NCBI GenBank assembly: GCA_026545225.1
Contig: CM048850.1
Location: 26,527,797 to 26,591,796 of the forward strand
Length of the DNA: 64,000 nucleotides
DNA from: Cornus controversa
Lineage: Eukaryota > Streptophyta > Magnoliopsida > Cornales > Cornaceae
Direction of reading: 5' to 3'
The notes under the pieces are model-generated. The model worked only from the letters and a program-made list of their open reading frames with translations, searched no databases and was not told where the DNA came from. Both the position numbers and the translations under genes were made by a program. Positions within the stretch are counted from its first letter, which is position 1, and each line of letters begins with the position of its first letter. Of the stretch, positions 1-12,706 are shown in pieces.

Positions 1-2041
<2,041 letters not shown>

Positions 2042-2316
2042 CGTATCTCCTCAAATGAATGCATCTACTTGGTGGGAAATCTTGCATTTCCTCTTGCAGA
2101 TACTGTGGCTTTAGCATTCTTGTGTTTCAATATGTGATATGGGTTGCTTTGAATATTTACTTTGAATATTTGCATTTCCTCCTGCAGATATTGTGGCTTG
2201 GTGTGAATATATGACTTTGGATGTTGTTACTGTGTATTAATGGAATTGAAGATAGGTGATTTTTGTGTTAGGAACCACCAGGCATATAATTTTTTTTTAA
2301 AAATTAATAAACTTTT

Positions 2317-2681
2317 AACCACGGGCTTAGCTCGTGGTAGAAAAATACTTTCTACCACGGGCTCAAGCCCGTGGTAGAAAGGTTTTTAACAGTAGCAAAA
2401 AAAATACTTTCTACCACGGGCCCAGCCCGTGGTGGAAAATGGACTTTCTACCACGGGCTACGCCCGTGGTAAAAAGTATGTATTCTACCACGGGCTAAGC
2501 CTGAGGTAGAAAGTCTGTTTTCCACCACGGGCTGGGCCCGTGGTAGAAAGTATGTTTTCTATCACGGGCTTAGCCCGTGGTAGAATGTCTATTGGTAACT
2601 ACGACACCGGATACCACGGCGGGCCAAGCCCGTGGTAAAAGCCCTTTTTGCCCACCGTAGAAAGTCTTTTTTCTTGTAGTG
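2317..2681. mobile_element. CACTA (En/Spm-like) transposon end with eight subterminal hairpins
   Basis: The right edge, 2667-2681, read on the minus strand is CACTACAAGAAAAAA, the classic plant CACTA terminal inverted repeat. Inside it are eight imperfect palindromes built on TACCACGGGC...GCCCGTGGTA, at about 2319, 2356, 2414, 2450, 2487, 2522, 2560 and 2612, separated by short spacers containing GAAAGT or similar. Subterminal repeats of this kind bind the transposase in En/Spm-type elements. No left terminal repeat and no transposase are present, so this is a truncated or solo end. The hairpins themselves are certain; the family call rests on the terminus. Confidence 0.75.
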
Positions 2682-2689
2682 TTATAGTC

Positions 2690-4030
2690 CAATAATGGCT
2701 TATGGCCGTTTGGAAGTGGTTGGGAAACATTAAGTGCAGAAACTAGCCGTTAGAGATTGAATCTCCATGTTTCGGTCAACTAATGAATGTATCGGTTGAC
2801 TGAAAACCTTATTTTGGTCGACTGAAGCTATGCTTCGGTCGGTTGAAACCTCCCATATTTTGCAAACCCTACTGGAATGAGTACCAACTTGTATCAGTCG
2901 ACTGGCGGATTCCATCGGTCGACCGAAAGCCTCTATCAGTCGACTGATGGGTTCCATCAGGCGACCGAAACTCCGCAGGTCAGAATCTGTTCTCAGACTC
3001 AGCCAGTTTCTCCTATACAGTGTATTAATACACTGCACACTTAATTACATTGAAAATATTTAAGTAAACATTTAAGTTATTCAATGTAATTAAGCAAAGT
3101 AGCCCCATTTGGATTCAATAAAAATAGTTTTAAAATCAAATTCTAAGTGAATCAAAATCAGATTTTTCAGTTTTAGTACAAAATGGATTTTCACAACTTT
3201 GACATAAAAAATCATCGTGCTATATGAATGACTAAATTAAGTCATTTGGAGCTGAGAAAATTCATATGATTGTGATAAATCATGGGGTATAATTATCAGG
3301 ACTTTTTATGTCAAGATTCATTAAAAAAACTCATATTTATGTTTTTGCCACTATAATCCAACATTTAGCCAAATTTCTACGCTAAGTACCCGAAATAGTA
3401 ACTATGCATGACACGGCTTTATATAGTGAGTTATTTGAGTTCAAAGCCTAAGTCAATGTATCTAAGAACCATAAATTACATGATTGAAAGACATGGTCCT
3501 AGTTATGGCTTACTAGTTGAGTTCTTCTAAAGCTTATGATCCCTTGAACTAACTCAATCATAGTAACGGCCTCATGATGTTATAAGTGAAGTTTATGGCC
3601 TATCTTATGATTTAAGGACTTATGGATGATATAAATGATATGCATATTCCTATAGTCCACTAAGTCAAAAGATGAGCTTTCAAATGAAGTTACTTCAAAA
3701 ATAACTTTACATTAAATCAAACATTCACCCAAGACTAGCCTACCCAAATTTTTTGATCTTCAATTCTTTAAGCTTTTGGGTTCGTTCATCATGTGGCTTG
3801 GATTCACTTCAACTTCGCCATTGATCTTGATTATTGATCTTTGAGTTCAATGATCATGTGCTTCATATATCTTCTTGTAATTCTTTTTGAAGTCCAATGC
3901 CTTTAAGATACTCGAGATAATATAATACTTTGTAAACTGCACACTCAAGTAAACTTATTAAATCTACACTACAATAGGTTGTTATCATCAAAATCACCCA
4001 AGTAACTTAGGGTTGAAACCTTGAGGTCAA
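2690..4030 (+). mobile_element. Probable decayed Ty1/copia (SIRE-like) LTR fragment
   Basis: No coding sequence. 2755-2985 carries six or more copies of a GGTCGAC(C/T)GAA motif. 3770-4030 (TTGATC... and ending CACTACAATAGGTTGT, then ATCATCAAAATCACC) resembles the 3' part and border of SIRE-type LTRs, as at 59079-60247 in this window. No matching partner LTR or target duplication is visible. 3110-3770 holds nothing else I can name. Low confidence in borders and family; a fossil if correct. Confidence 0.35.
2755..2985. repeat. Palindromic GGTCGACC motif array
   Basis: Copies of a TCGGTCGACYGAA-type motif with the self-complementary core GGTCGACC or AGTCGACT lie at about 2774, 2797, 2815, 2837, 2896, 2917, 2938 and 2960. 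They are spaced by about 20-60 bases of unrelated text. The same core appears again at 39538-39548 in a different element. Confidence 0.7.
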
Positions 4031-4031
4031 C

Positions 4032-4032
4032 A

Positions 4033-4064
<32 letters not shown>
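4032..4064. repeat. (TA)n microsatellite
   Basis: A run of about 16 TA units. 4065-4550 after it has no recognisable gene. Confidence 0.9.
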
Positions 4065-4067
<3 letters not shown>

Positions 4068-4549
4068 GGATAATGATTTGTAGAGTGAAAAGTTATAATC
4101 GAATGTGTAGTGAAGAGATTGTCCATCCATTGGATTGACAATCGTTTTAGCAATTGAACCATGAAATGCTTTGAAACCAGCACCAAAATGGACCTTGTTG
4201 ATATTTGTATCCCATGTATGAACGTGCTTTATCATGTCCGGTTGATCAACTTAAGTTTGTCTAGCTTTGGTGCATTGAAGATTGCCATCTGCAATCTCAA
4301 AAGGGACCTTAAACCAAACCCCCCAAGGTTTGAGATGCACAAACCATTAGCTTGACGCCCCGCTCCAGTTCCAATCACTGAGGAGTGAACATCCAAGCAT
4401 TAAGAAATAGACAACAAGGGCAAATTGCAAGGTATAGAGCCTCCCCATTTCCCTGTACCAATCAAACAGGTTCAAAGCATTTTCAACCAATGGGTTGCAA
4501 ATCATGTTGTCGCACTTCCATTTTTTGCAAACAACTACAAGCATAAGAT

Positions 4550-7500
4550 CTTGCCAACCCTACCTTTTGCACCTTCCATCAGACAACTCGAAATGTCACC
4601 TGCGACTGTTGGGCCCTACGAAGTCTTTTCGACCAGAAAGTAGCTGAGGGCAAACTCGAGCTCATTGACCCAAAAGATGTCAGACGTCATCCATATCCTA
4701 ACCACAGAGCAGTCGTTGCAATCACCTATTATGACAAGCTCGAAGAAACCAACCCCAGTCCATTCTCGCTAGCAACAACATCCACCGTAGACGAAAACAC
4801 CATGGCCCACGAAGCATGTGTAACCACTTCACAAACCTCACAACCGCATCCCCGCAAAGGTCTAAAAAACATTTCAATCATGGATGATGACAAACAGAGT
4901 TTTGTACCACATAACTAAACACTTTATGTCACTACTACCATTAAAGGCATCGAATTCAAAAGACCTTTCCTTGGCAATGGCTCTTCAATCAATGTCGTGC
5001 CCCTTTCCACCTTTCAAAAAGTCTACATCCCTGATTAGAGACTTATGAAAAAGCCTATCAAAATCGTCGACTTTGGTAATGACCTAGGCCGGACCATGTG
5101 ACACATCAACATTGATTTCACTTTTGGAAAATTCCACGCCACCATAAAATTTCATGTCATTAAGGTCGACACCTCCTACTATGTGTTTATCGGGCATGTA
5201 TGAATGTACCGCTTCGGTATTGTCACCTTGACATACCACCAGTGCTTAAAGGGCATTTGGGATAAAAAGGTGATTATTATCCCATGTTAAGACAAACCAT
5301 TCACTAAGTATGAGGGTCACCTAACAGAGGCTTTATTTTTCAATGACCTCGAAGATGTCGATCAAACAGACGAAGTTGTTATCATTTACAGTACACCTCT
5401 ACCCACTTGGCCCGACGCCCAAAAAGGAATTTTTCTACCTCAACCAACTCCTTCAAAACCAGTCCCACCTAAATGAGCTCATCGAGTATGCAAATGGTTT
5501 TTTCTTACCCATTAGCCAAATTGTTTATCGCTTATGATGGTCAGATGTCTATACAACAACTGACCCCTACTCCAAGACCTTCCTCGAAAACCCTATTTTT
5601 TCCAACCTCGAAGAATTTAATCTTGCCTCACCCAACTGCCCTCCTCGTCTCATATACATAACCAGTTCATTACCCCCTTCCCCATTTTTAACTAATATAT
5701 CTTTTGCAGGAATTCATAGACATTTTCGCATGGACTTACAATGAAATGCCAAGGCTCAACCCTTCTTCGGTCACCCATAAACTCAATATCCTGCCCAACA
5801 ACTGACCGATTAAACAGGCTCTTCACACATTCTAACCTAAGCTTGAACTAGAAACCAAGACAAAAATTGAGAAGCTTCTGGAAGTAGGCTTCATCTAGCC
5901 CATCGTACACCCCACTTGGCTTGCCAACATCGTTCCTATAAAAAATAAAAATAGACAAATTAGGGTCAGTGTCAACTTTTGAGATCTCAACAACGTTTGA
6001 CCCAAATATGACTTTCCCCTCCCAATCATTGACACATTAGTCGACGCAATAGCTGGTCAAGAATTTTTTTCCTTTATGGATGGATACAACCAGATTCGCA
6101 TAGTGCCAAACAATGTAGCCAAAATGGCATTTCAAACACCATTGGGTAATTTCCATTACACTGTTATGCCTTTCAAACTAAAAAATACAAGTTCCATATA
6201 CCAGCACGCAATGATATCCATCTTCCATGACATGCTCCATCACACTGTTGAAGATTACGTTGATGGTCTTGTTGTCAAGTCCCTATAAGAGCACACACAT
6301 ATTCAATACCTCTAAAATGTCTTTTAAAGTTGCCGAATGTACAAACTACAAATGAATCCTCTGAAATGTTCTTTTGGCATCAACCACGGTAAATTCATAG
6401 GCTTCACAGTCCACCGATATGGTATCAAAGTAGACCCCACAAAAGTTCAAGCCATACTCGGCATGCCAGCCCCAACATCCCTCAAGTAGTTGAAGAGCTT
6501 TTTAGGCAAAGTCTTGTACCTCCGGTGTTTCTTACCAGCCCTCGCAGAGGCAACTTCCACATTCAACACCTTTGTCAAAGGCAAGAAAATTTTACATGGA
6601 CAGAGGCTCACCAAACCACATTCAAGAGTGTTAAACATGTGTTTACCTCACCCCCAAATAATGCATCCTCCATAGGCACACATACCTCTTCTATTATATA
6701 TCACGTCCACTGCAAATTCTATTGGCACCCTCTTTACTCAAAACCTCGAAGGCCAAGAAAGACACGTCTATTACATCAATAGGCTCATTCACGACGCGGA
6801 ATCCCGATACTCCAGCATCGAATGACATTGTTTATCTTTGGTTTTTGTAGCAGAGATATTTTGTCACTACTTCTTGGCCTATCAGGTACATTTCATGAGA
6901 AAATGCGATCTATATCGCTATTTGCTTTCCTGGCCCATTTTCTTTGAAAAGACAGCACGCTAACTTCTCTCACTTGCCAAGTTCAACATCTCTTATCAGA
7001 TGCCAATAGCCATCAAAAGCCAGGGCTTAGCATATTTACTCGCTTAATTTCTAAACAACAACCACGGGCCCTAAGTAGTAGATCTACATCTCGATGACTT
7101 ACAGGTCACTTCCCTCAAATAAGCAACGCATGAGTGGCAGTTGGCCTTCAGTGGTTCCTCCACCCAGCAAGAGGGTGGTGCAGGAATTGTTTTATCCTCA
7201 CGATAGGCACAATTCATGGTGTCATTTAAACTCAACTTCGCATGTTCAAACAACGAGGCAGAGTACAAAGCAGTTATCCTTGGACATTTACTGGCAGTTA
7301 ACAAAGGTATTTCTCAACTCTGTATCCACAAAGACTTGAAACTGGTCATTAAACAAACAACATTCACGAGCCTTCTTTGGCTTCATATCGCACCATCATC
7401 TAGTAATTACTTAGTAAATTCGAGACGATCCGCATCGCTCATGTACCGTGATCCAATAATCGGTACCCTGACACCCTCGCCACTTTGGCCTCCAAAATCA

Positions 7501-7935
7501 ATATCCCAAAATGTGACACAAACATCAAAGTCTCTAGATGGACTTCCCCTCTTGCCATCAACGACGTTCTCCCCACTAAAGCCTACGCTAACGATTGGCG
7601 CTCACCTATCATTCGACAGCTCGAAACTTTCCAAGGCACTATACCACTCAATCAGCTACGACACTTTCGACTCCTCTAAGGATTGCTATATCACCGATCC
7701 CACTACAGCATACTTGCTCGATGCATTGAGTTAATCGATGCCAGACTCGTGCTTCAAGCTGCCCATGAAAAATATTGCAACACCAACGACATCGCCTTAT
7801 ATCGCCGCTTGCAAAGGCAAGGCTACTATTGGCCCAATATGTCCAAAGATGCATCCGCCATTCAACGGAGCTGTATCTCTTCTCAAAAATGCCCCGACCC
7901 CAATGAAGTCACTAATCTCTTGCTAATGGACTAGA
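4550..7935 (+). mobile_element. Decayed Ty3/gypsy fossil, Tat/Ogre-like, no LTRs found
   Basis: On the + strand, in normal pol order, are remnants of an aspartic protease (around 4950-5020, NGSSINVVPLSTF), reverse transcriptase (about 5870-6290, with SFMDGYNQIR and the FQTPLGNFHYTVMPF block), the RT thumb and first RNase H region (6350-6700), a second archaeal-type RNase H (7140-7330, FACSNNEAEYKAVILG), and an integrase zinc-finger region (7780-7890, LQRQGYYWPNM). The second RNase H with the NNEAEY motif is typical of the Tat clade (Tat, Ogre, Retand). The element is broken by many disruptions throughout and clearly old. I could not find LTRs, a primer-binding site or a gag, so the borders are those of recognisable coding text only. 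Confidence 0.85.
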
Positions 7936-8385
7936 GGACCCCATTCATCCAATTCCTTGCATAGGGTATACTCCATACAGAGCACAAAGCCGCAGCCAAA
8001 ATGAGAAAACAGAGCACAGATTTTGTACATTTTTGTTCATCTTGCATACTTTTTATTTACCCAAAATAATTACGTATAAAGTTAACTAGCTAATATGGTC
8101 ATATTGATATTGCTTACTAACAAATTCATTTAAAAAATTTGATAATTTTTTTCAGTTACTTGGGTCTCTTTTGTTTAAAAGTCTGACAATATTATGGGAT
8201 ATATATATGAATATGGAAAAATTACAAAATACGAAACATGAGTTCCTTCAGAACATTCAATAAAATTAGAACACCTATTTTACAGTATTGAAAATTGTTG
8301 GTGGTCAAACTGATTTCAAATAAATTTGGTGTGCCTACAGAGGAAGTACAGCTGAAATTTCCATTGTGTTTCCTAAACGTTGTTA
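7936..8385. other. Non-coding stretch, nothing recognised
   Basis: AT-rich single-copy-looking DNA between the gypsy fossil and the CT-rich module. I see no ORF, terminal repeat or RNA gene. Confidence 0.5.
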
Positions 8386-8762
8386 AATCCGCTGCATACC
8401 GACTCATACAGTCATACATTACATACTGTCACTTTCTCTCTCTCTCTCTAGGGACCGTGAAGCTTTGTTGAATCCGCTGCTCAGTCATACCGAGTCGTAC
8501 ATTACATACTACTGTCTCTCTCTCTCGGTTACATCAAGCCTCTAATGTACAGTCTCTCTCCTCCCCCGGCCTCTTTATAAAAAATACTCTCTACAAAACA
8601 ACTCACTTAAGTCTTGAAAGCAACACTTTCTCTCTCTAAAAGCCGGCACCCTCTCTCTAAATTAATAGTCTCTCTAAAATACACCACTTTCTCTCTCCAG
8701 AAACAACGCTACATCCAACTCTATGAAAGCAACACATTCTCTCATTTTTCTCTCTCCCAAGA
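8386..8762 (+). repeat. CT-rich leader-like module, copy 1
   Basis: Pyrimidine-rich tracts (CTCTCT) mixed with short unique text: CCGCTGCATACCGACTCATA, CTCCTCCCCCGGCCTCTT, AACTCACTTAAGTCTTGAAA. The same text in the same order recurs at 12707-12976. The opening part is itself doubled (about 8386-8449 and 8471-8526). It looks like a plant core promoter and 5' leader (Y-patch style), but no convincing gene follows it here: a foldback element begins immediately after. Confidence 0.6.
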
Positions 8763-10120
8763 TGGACAGGGTAAAAAGTCAGATTCTCTGCACCATCGGG
8801 TCAATGCCCTATCTGTGTCTTACTTACTCATTAATTTTAATTTGTATTTCACCACTCATAAAATATATATTCACCATCCTTAAATTTACATTTCACCATC
8901 CTTAAATCTTGAAATATTTTTTGTTAATTTTTTGTCAAGACTATTAAAATATGCATTTTTTTATTAATTTTTTTGTCAACAATGTTAATCCATATTTCAC
9001 CACCCTTAAAACGTATATTCATCACCTTTAAATCCACATTTCACCACCCTTAAATCTTGAAAATTTTGAAATATATTTTTATTAATTTTTTTGTCAATAC
9101 TATTAATCCAAGTTTCACCACCTTTAAACCTACCATCACCACCTTTGAATTCACATTTCACCAAGCCTTAAATCTTAAAAAACATAAAATATTCAACTTA
9201 ATTTTTTTGTCAACACTGTTAATCCATGTTTCACCACCTTTAAACCTACCATCACCACCTTTGAATTCACATTTCACCAAGCCTTAAATCTTAAAAAACA
9301 TAAAATATTCAACTTAATTTTTTTGTAAACACTGTTAATCCATGTTTCACCATCCTTAAATCTACAATTACCATCTTTAAATCCACATTTCAACACCTTT
9401 AAATTTTGATCCAAAATTCTTATGACTTTTTTTTAATAATATTTTTTTACTCATATTGTGGTGAAACATAGATTAAAAGTGTTGATAAAAATATTAACTT
9501 GAAAATTTTCAAATGTTTCAATTTTTAAGGATGTTGAATTCAAGGTTAAGTTTGTTAAAAAAAAAATTAATTTGAAATTTTTTAGTAAAATTATTAAATT
9601 TGTGAAAATTCATATTAAATTTTTTGAATAATTTAATCTTAACTTAATATTATTTTTTTTGAGTAAAGGGTGATGAAATGTGAATTTAAGGGTGGTGAAT
9701 GTATCTTTTATGGGTGATGACAAAAAATTAACAAAAAAATATTTTAAGTTTTTCAAGATTTAAGGTGGTGAAATGTGGATTTAAGAGTGGTGAATGTATG
9801 TTTTAAGGGTGGTGAAACATAGATTAACAGTGTTGATAAAAAAATTAAGAAAAAAATATTTCAAGTTTTTCAAGATTTAAGGATGGTGAAATATGAATTT
9901 AAGAGTAATGAATGTATGTTTTAAAGGTGGTGAAATAAGGATTAACAGTGTTGACAAAAAATTAACAAAAAGTATTTCAAGATATAAGGGAGGTGAAATG
10001 TGAATTTAAGGGTGATAAATATATGTTTTATGGGTGGTGAAATGTAAATTAAAGTTGATAAAAAAATAAGGCACGAGTAGGACATTAACCCGATCGGAAA
10101 GAGGATCTGACTCGGATAAA
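8763..10120. mobile_element. Foldback element: long inverted repeat made of tandem repeats
   Basis: Left arm about 8763-9420, right arm about 9460-10120, opposite orientation. The outer 60 bases pair well: 8780-8822 (GTCAGATTCTCT, CGGGTCAATGCCCTA, GTGTCTTA) against 10066-10112 (TAAGGCAC, TAGGACATTAACCCG, GGATCTGAC). Inward, each arm is a series of diverged units containing TTTCACCACCCTTAAA on the left and its complement TTTAAGGGTGGTGAAA on the right. A 115-base unit is duplicated almost exactly at about 9110-9225 and 9226-9341. No protein is encoded. The structure fits foldback or hairpin MITE elements; the target duplication is not clear, so the superfamily is open. Confidence 0.7.
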
Positions 10121-10409
10121 ATCTATCTAAAACAACGCTTCATTCATTGATATGTCCAACCTCACTTTCATTTGGCATACCAATCGATCATCTTCTAAAA
10201 TACACTCATTTCTCTCTCCAAAAATAACACTCTCTCGTAACTTTTCTAAAAGAAAATCTCAGCGTACACTTATTATTTATTGGTCTCTCACTAAATATGT
10301 GAAGTCTTTTTCAATTTTTTTTTTCTTGAATGTCAACTCGTGATTGGTAGGAGCACATTAGCTTTTTATTTCTTCTAGCTACCACCTCATCCTCATGTCA
10401 TGCACAGAT

Positions 10410-10761
10410 AATTTAGCCCACTAATTCTCTCTCTCTCGTAGGAACATGGTCCGCCCGCCCGCCCGCCCCCTTCTCTCTCTCTCTCTCTCTCTGAAACCCT
10501 TCACTTTTAACTTTCTCTCTCCAAAACGTGTATCATAAACTTTTGTCTATATGAACCCTTCCCTCACTCCTTGTTGAGTAAAATGCTCTCTCTCTCTCTC
10601 TATTTTTCATATATTTCTCTCTCTAAAACATCCTATCAATTCATCTCTTTGCTCAGAATACACCATTTCTTCTCTCTCTCCATCTATCTCTCTTCAAACA
10701 CCCTGATACCTCTCTCTCAAATTACGACGCCATATCTCTGTCCCTCTCTAAAACCAAAGAG
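10410..10761 (+). promoter_or_regulatory. CT-rich leader in front of a possible small gene
   Basis: Dense CTCTCT tracts, including a (CCCG)n run near 10450-10468 and about 190 bases of pyrimidine-rich text directly before the ATG at 10762. Plant 5' leaders and core promoters often carry such Y-patches. Possible TATA-like text occurs near 10605 (CATATATTT). This is inference from composition and position only. Confidence 0.35.
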
Positions 10762-10947
10762 ATGGACATTAATTCAATGAATGCAACTAATTCAGCTAAG
10801 AGCACCAAAATGAAGACGATATGCTCCTTTGTGACTCCTGTCCGAGGAACAATCAAGCGCAGGATGTTTGCCTATTCCATTCATAAGCTGAGGCTTGTCT
10901 GCAAAATCACATTTCGCGCCTTCCTCCGCTGCTTTGAAAGCACATAA
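10762..10947 (+). CDS. Possible small basic protein, 61 residues, not recognised
   Basis: ATG to TAA, 61 codons. The first 20 residues are polar (MDINSMNATNSAKSTKMKTI). The rest is basic, with about a dozen Lys/Arg plus CSFVTPVRGTIKRRMFAYSI and a C-terminal RAFLRCFEST. There are three Cys, and neither a signal peptide nor a membrane segment. The ORF has a higher GC content and more balanced codon use than the AT-rich DNA around it, starts in a fair plant context (AGAGATGGA), and follows a long CT-rich leader. These points favour a real small gene, but its shortness and position among repeats leave chance open. I do not recognise the family and assign no function. The next base stretch, 10948-11280, has only a T-run at 11057-11071 and no further exon I can support. 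Confidence 0.4.
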   Translation: MDINSMNATNSAKSTKMKTICSFVTPVRGTIKRRMFAYSIHKLRLVCKITFRAFLRCFEST

Positions 10948-11279
10948 TTAACTCTTGTCGTTGCAGCTTCATGCTTGCATTCTTTCATGTTCATGTTCAT
11001 GTTCTCTCTCATACCACCACTTATCGTACTACTGTGTCATTGTTTGTATCATGGAGTTTTTTTTTTTTTTTTTCTTCTCTCTTAAATTTTGTGGACAAAT
11101 CATGGTTTATCCATGCATATTGTTGTTTTAGCTTGATATGTTGTTGTAGTTGTTGGCTGGTCAGATTGATTCAATGTTACATTAGCAAATTACAATGAAG
11201 TCGATCACCATCTTAACCACATGATTCATATTTGATTTTTTTGATTTTGACTTTTCAATTCACATATCTGGACATCCCT

Positions 11280-11345
11280 TCTCAATTTAAAGGTAAGAAG
11301 AGAGCCCAAAAGCTCTTGACAACGTTAACTCATGCGTGAAATGCG
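11280..11345 (+). repeat. Local repeat R1, short copy
   Basis: Carries TCAATTTAAAGGTAAGAAGA then AGCTCTTGACAACGTTAACT. The same text begins the longer copies at 11798 and 12978. Confidence 0.65.
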
Positions 11346-11414
11346 TCTAGTAATAGGAATATTTCTTGTTTTTCTGTTTTCATCATCTAAAACAGCAAAA
11401 ACAAAAACAAAATA

Positions 11415-11695
11415 GGATAATATTTACCTATTCACCGGTGTGTAAGTGAGCTCTCCTGATATGTACCAATAAAAAATCAACACATCAGCTTTAATTATAA
11501 AATTAAATTTAAAATACAATAAATAAGTATAATAAATGAGGTTTAAAATATAATAAATAAATATAATAAATGAGATTGACCTCATTTATTATACTTATTT
11601 ATTACACTTTAAAACTGACGTGTTCAATTTTTATTGGAATATATTAGTGGTCAGGAGGGTTCACCTACACACTGGTGAGTAGATAAGTATTGTCC
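11415..11695. mobile_element. MITE with near-full-length hairpin and 9-bp target duplication (Mutator-like)
   Basis: Termini GGATAATATTTACCTATTCA and, on the other strand, GGACAATACTTATCTACTCA. The two halves pair along most of the 281 bp. It is flanked by the exact 9-base repeat AACAAAATA at 11406-11414 and 11696-11704. A 9-base duplication is the mark of Mutator-like elements. It has no coding capacity. The termini resemble those of the 1.2-kb element at 54313-55509, so both probably used the same transposase. Confidence 0.88.
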
Positions 11696-11797
11696 AACAA
11701 AATATATGTTTAGTAAAAATATTTATATTCTCTATAATAAAAATGTTTCTCATTCTTATTAAAAGAAGAGGAAATAAAAAAAAATATATATTTTTTT

Positions 11798-12095
11798 CTC
11801 AATTTAGAGGTCAGAAGAGAGCCTAAAAGTTCTTGACAGCGTCAACTCATGCGTGAAATGAACTAGTTTTCATTATTGTTTAACGAGTCTTGAGTCTTGA
11901 ATGTACGTACCAAGTATCACAATCGTGCCGGTTGGCAATTGCCCCATTTTTAAGTTATTTGTATTTTCTAGGCAAAAGGTCCAAGAAAAAAAAAATTCTT
12001 TCTAGAAGGAGCAATAAATACCCTATGCTATATTTTGAACTATATCATACTCTCACATTTACAAAAATAAGAAAAGAATTTTTTTTTTTTTCATA
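11798..12095 (+). repeat. Local repeat R1, long copy
   Basis: Starts TCAATTTAGAGGTCAGAAGA and runs through CATTATTGTTTAACGAGTC, GTTGGCAATTGCCCC, TAGGCAAAAGGTCC and TACCCTATGCTATATTTTGA. It matches 12978-13235 along its length. A part (about 11970-12070) recurs inverted at 13925-14055. 12096-12340 and 12391-12706 are AT-rich filler without genes. Confidence 0.65.
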
Positions 12096-12340
12096 TTCTC
12101 TTTTTCAATGATTATTTTACTCTTTTATAATTATAAAAAATAAAAAAATATATAGAGGATAGATTTTTTTTATATTAAGTTTTTTTTACCTAAAAAAAAG
12201 ATAGAGATTTTTTTGAAAAAAAAATTTGAAAAAAAACTAAAAATACACAAATACATAATAAAAAATTTTGACATTTTTTTTTTGTTTTCCATTCTGCCAA
12301 ACACTTTTCTCGTGATGTGATTTTTTTGTCTTCATGTGTA

Positions 12341-12341
12341 G

Positions 12342-12390
<49 letters not shown>
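12341..12390. repeat. (TA)n microsatellite
   Basis: About 25 uninterrupted TA units. Confidence 0.9.
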
Positions 12391-12393
<3 letters not shown>

Positions 12394-12706
12394 ATTTATT
12401 TCACTTAAATGACTATAACTTTTATTTTAAATTGAATTTTTTATAAAATTATTTTTGTTAAAAAGAAATTTTGAAATCTTCAATTTGAGTGTCACTTAGG
12501 CAATATTCTAACTTAAGATGAAAAAATTATGAATTTTTAAAATAAAAACTAGTGTAAAAAACTTTAATTTTAACTAGCTGAATCTGAAAAAATTATTATG
12601 AAATCAAATTTTAAAGATTCATATTGATGTGCCTGACTTAAATACTGACATGTCTACACAATTTAAATTTGAAGAAGCTCTGAAAAAGCAAATTTAGCCG
12701 AGCGAG

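Noticed and set aside
2317-2681. Row of hairpins read as a miRNA cluster or riboswitch
   Set aside because: The CACTACAAGAAAA terminus beside them gives a simpler explanation, transposon subterminal repeats; stems are short and lack a pre-miRNA-sized fold.
8614-8905. ORFs of 60-89 residues starting in the CT-rich module
   Set aside because: They run from the CT-rich module into the foldback arm, so the frame crosses a transposon border.
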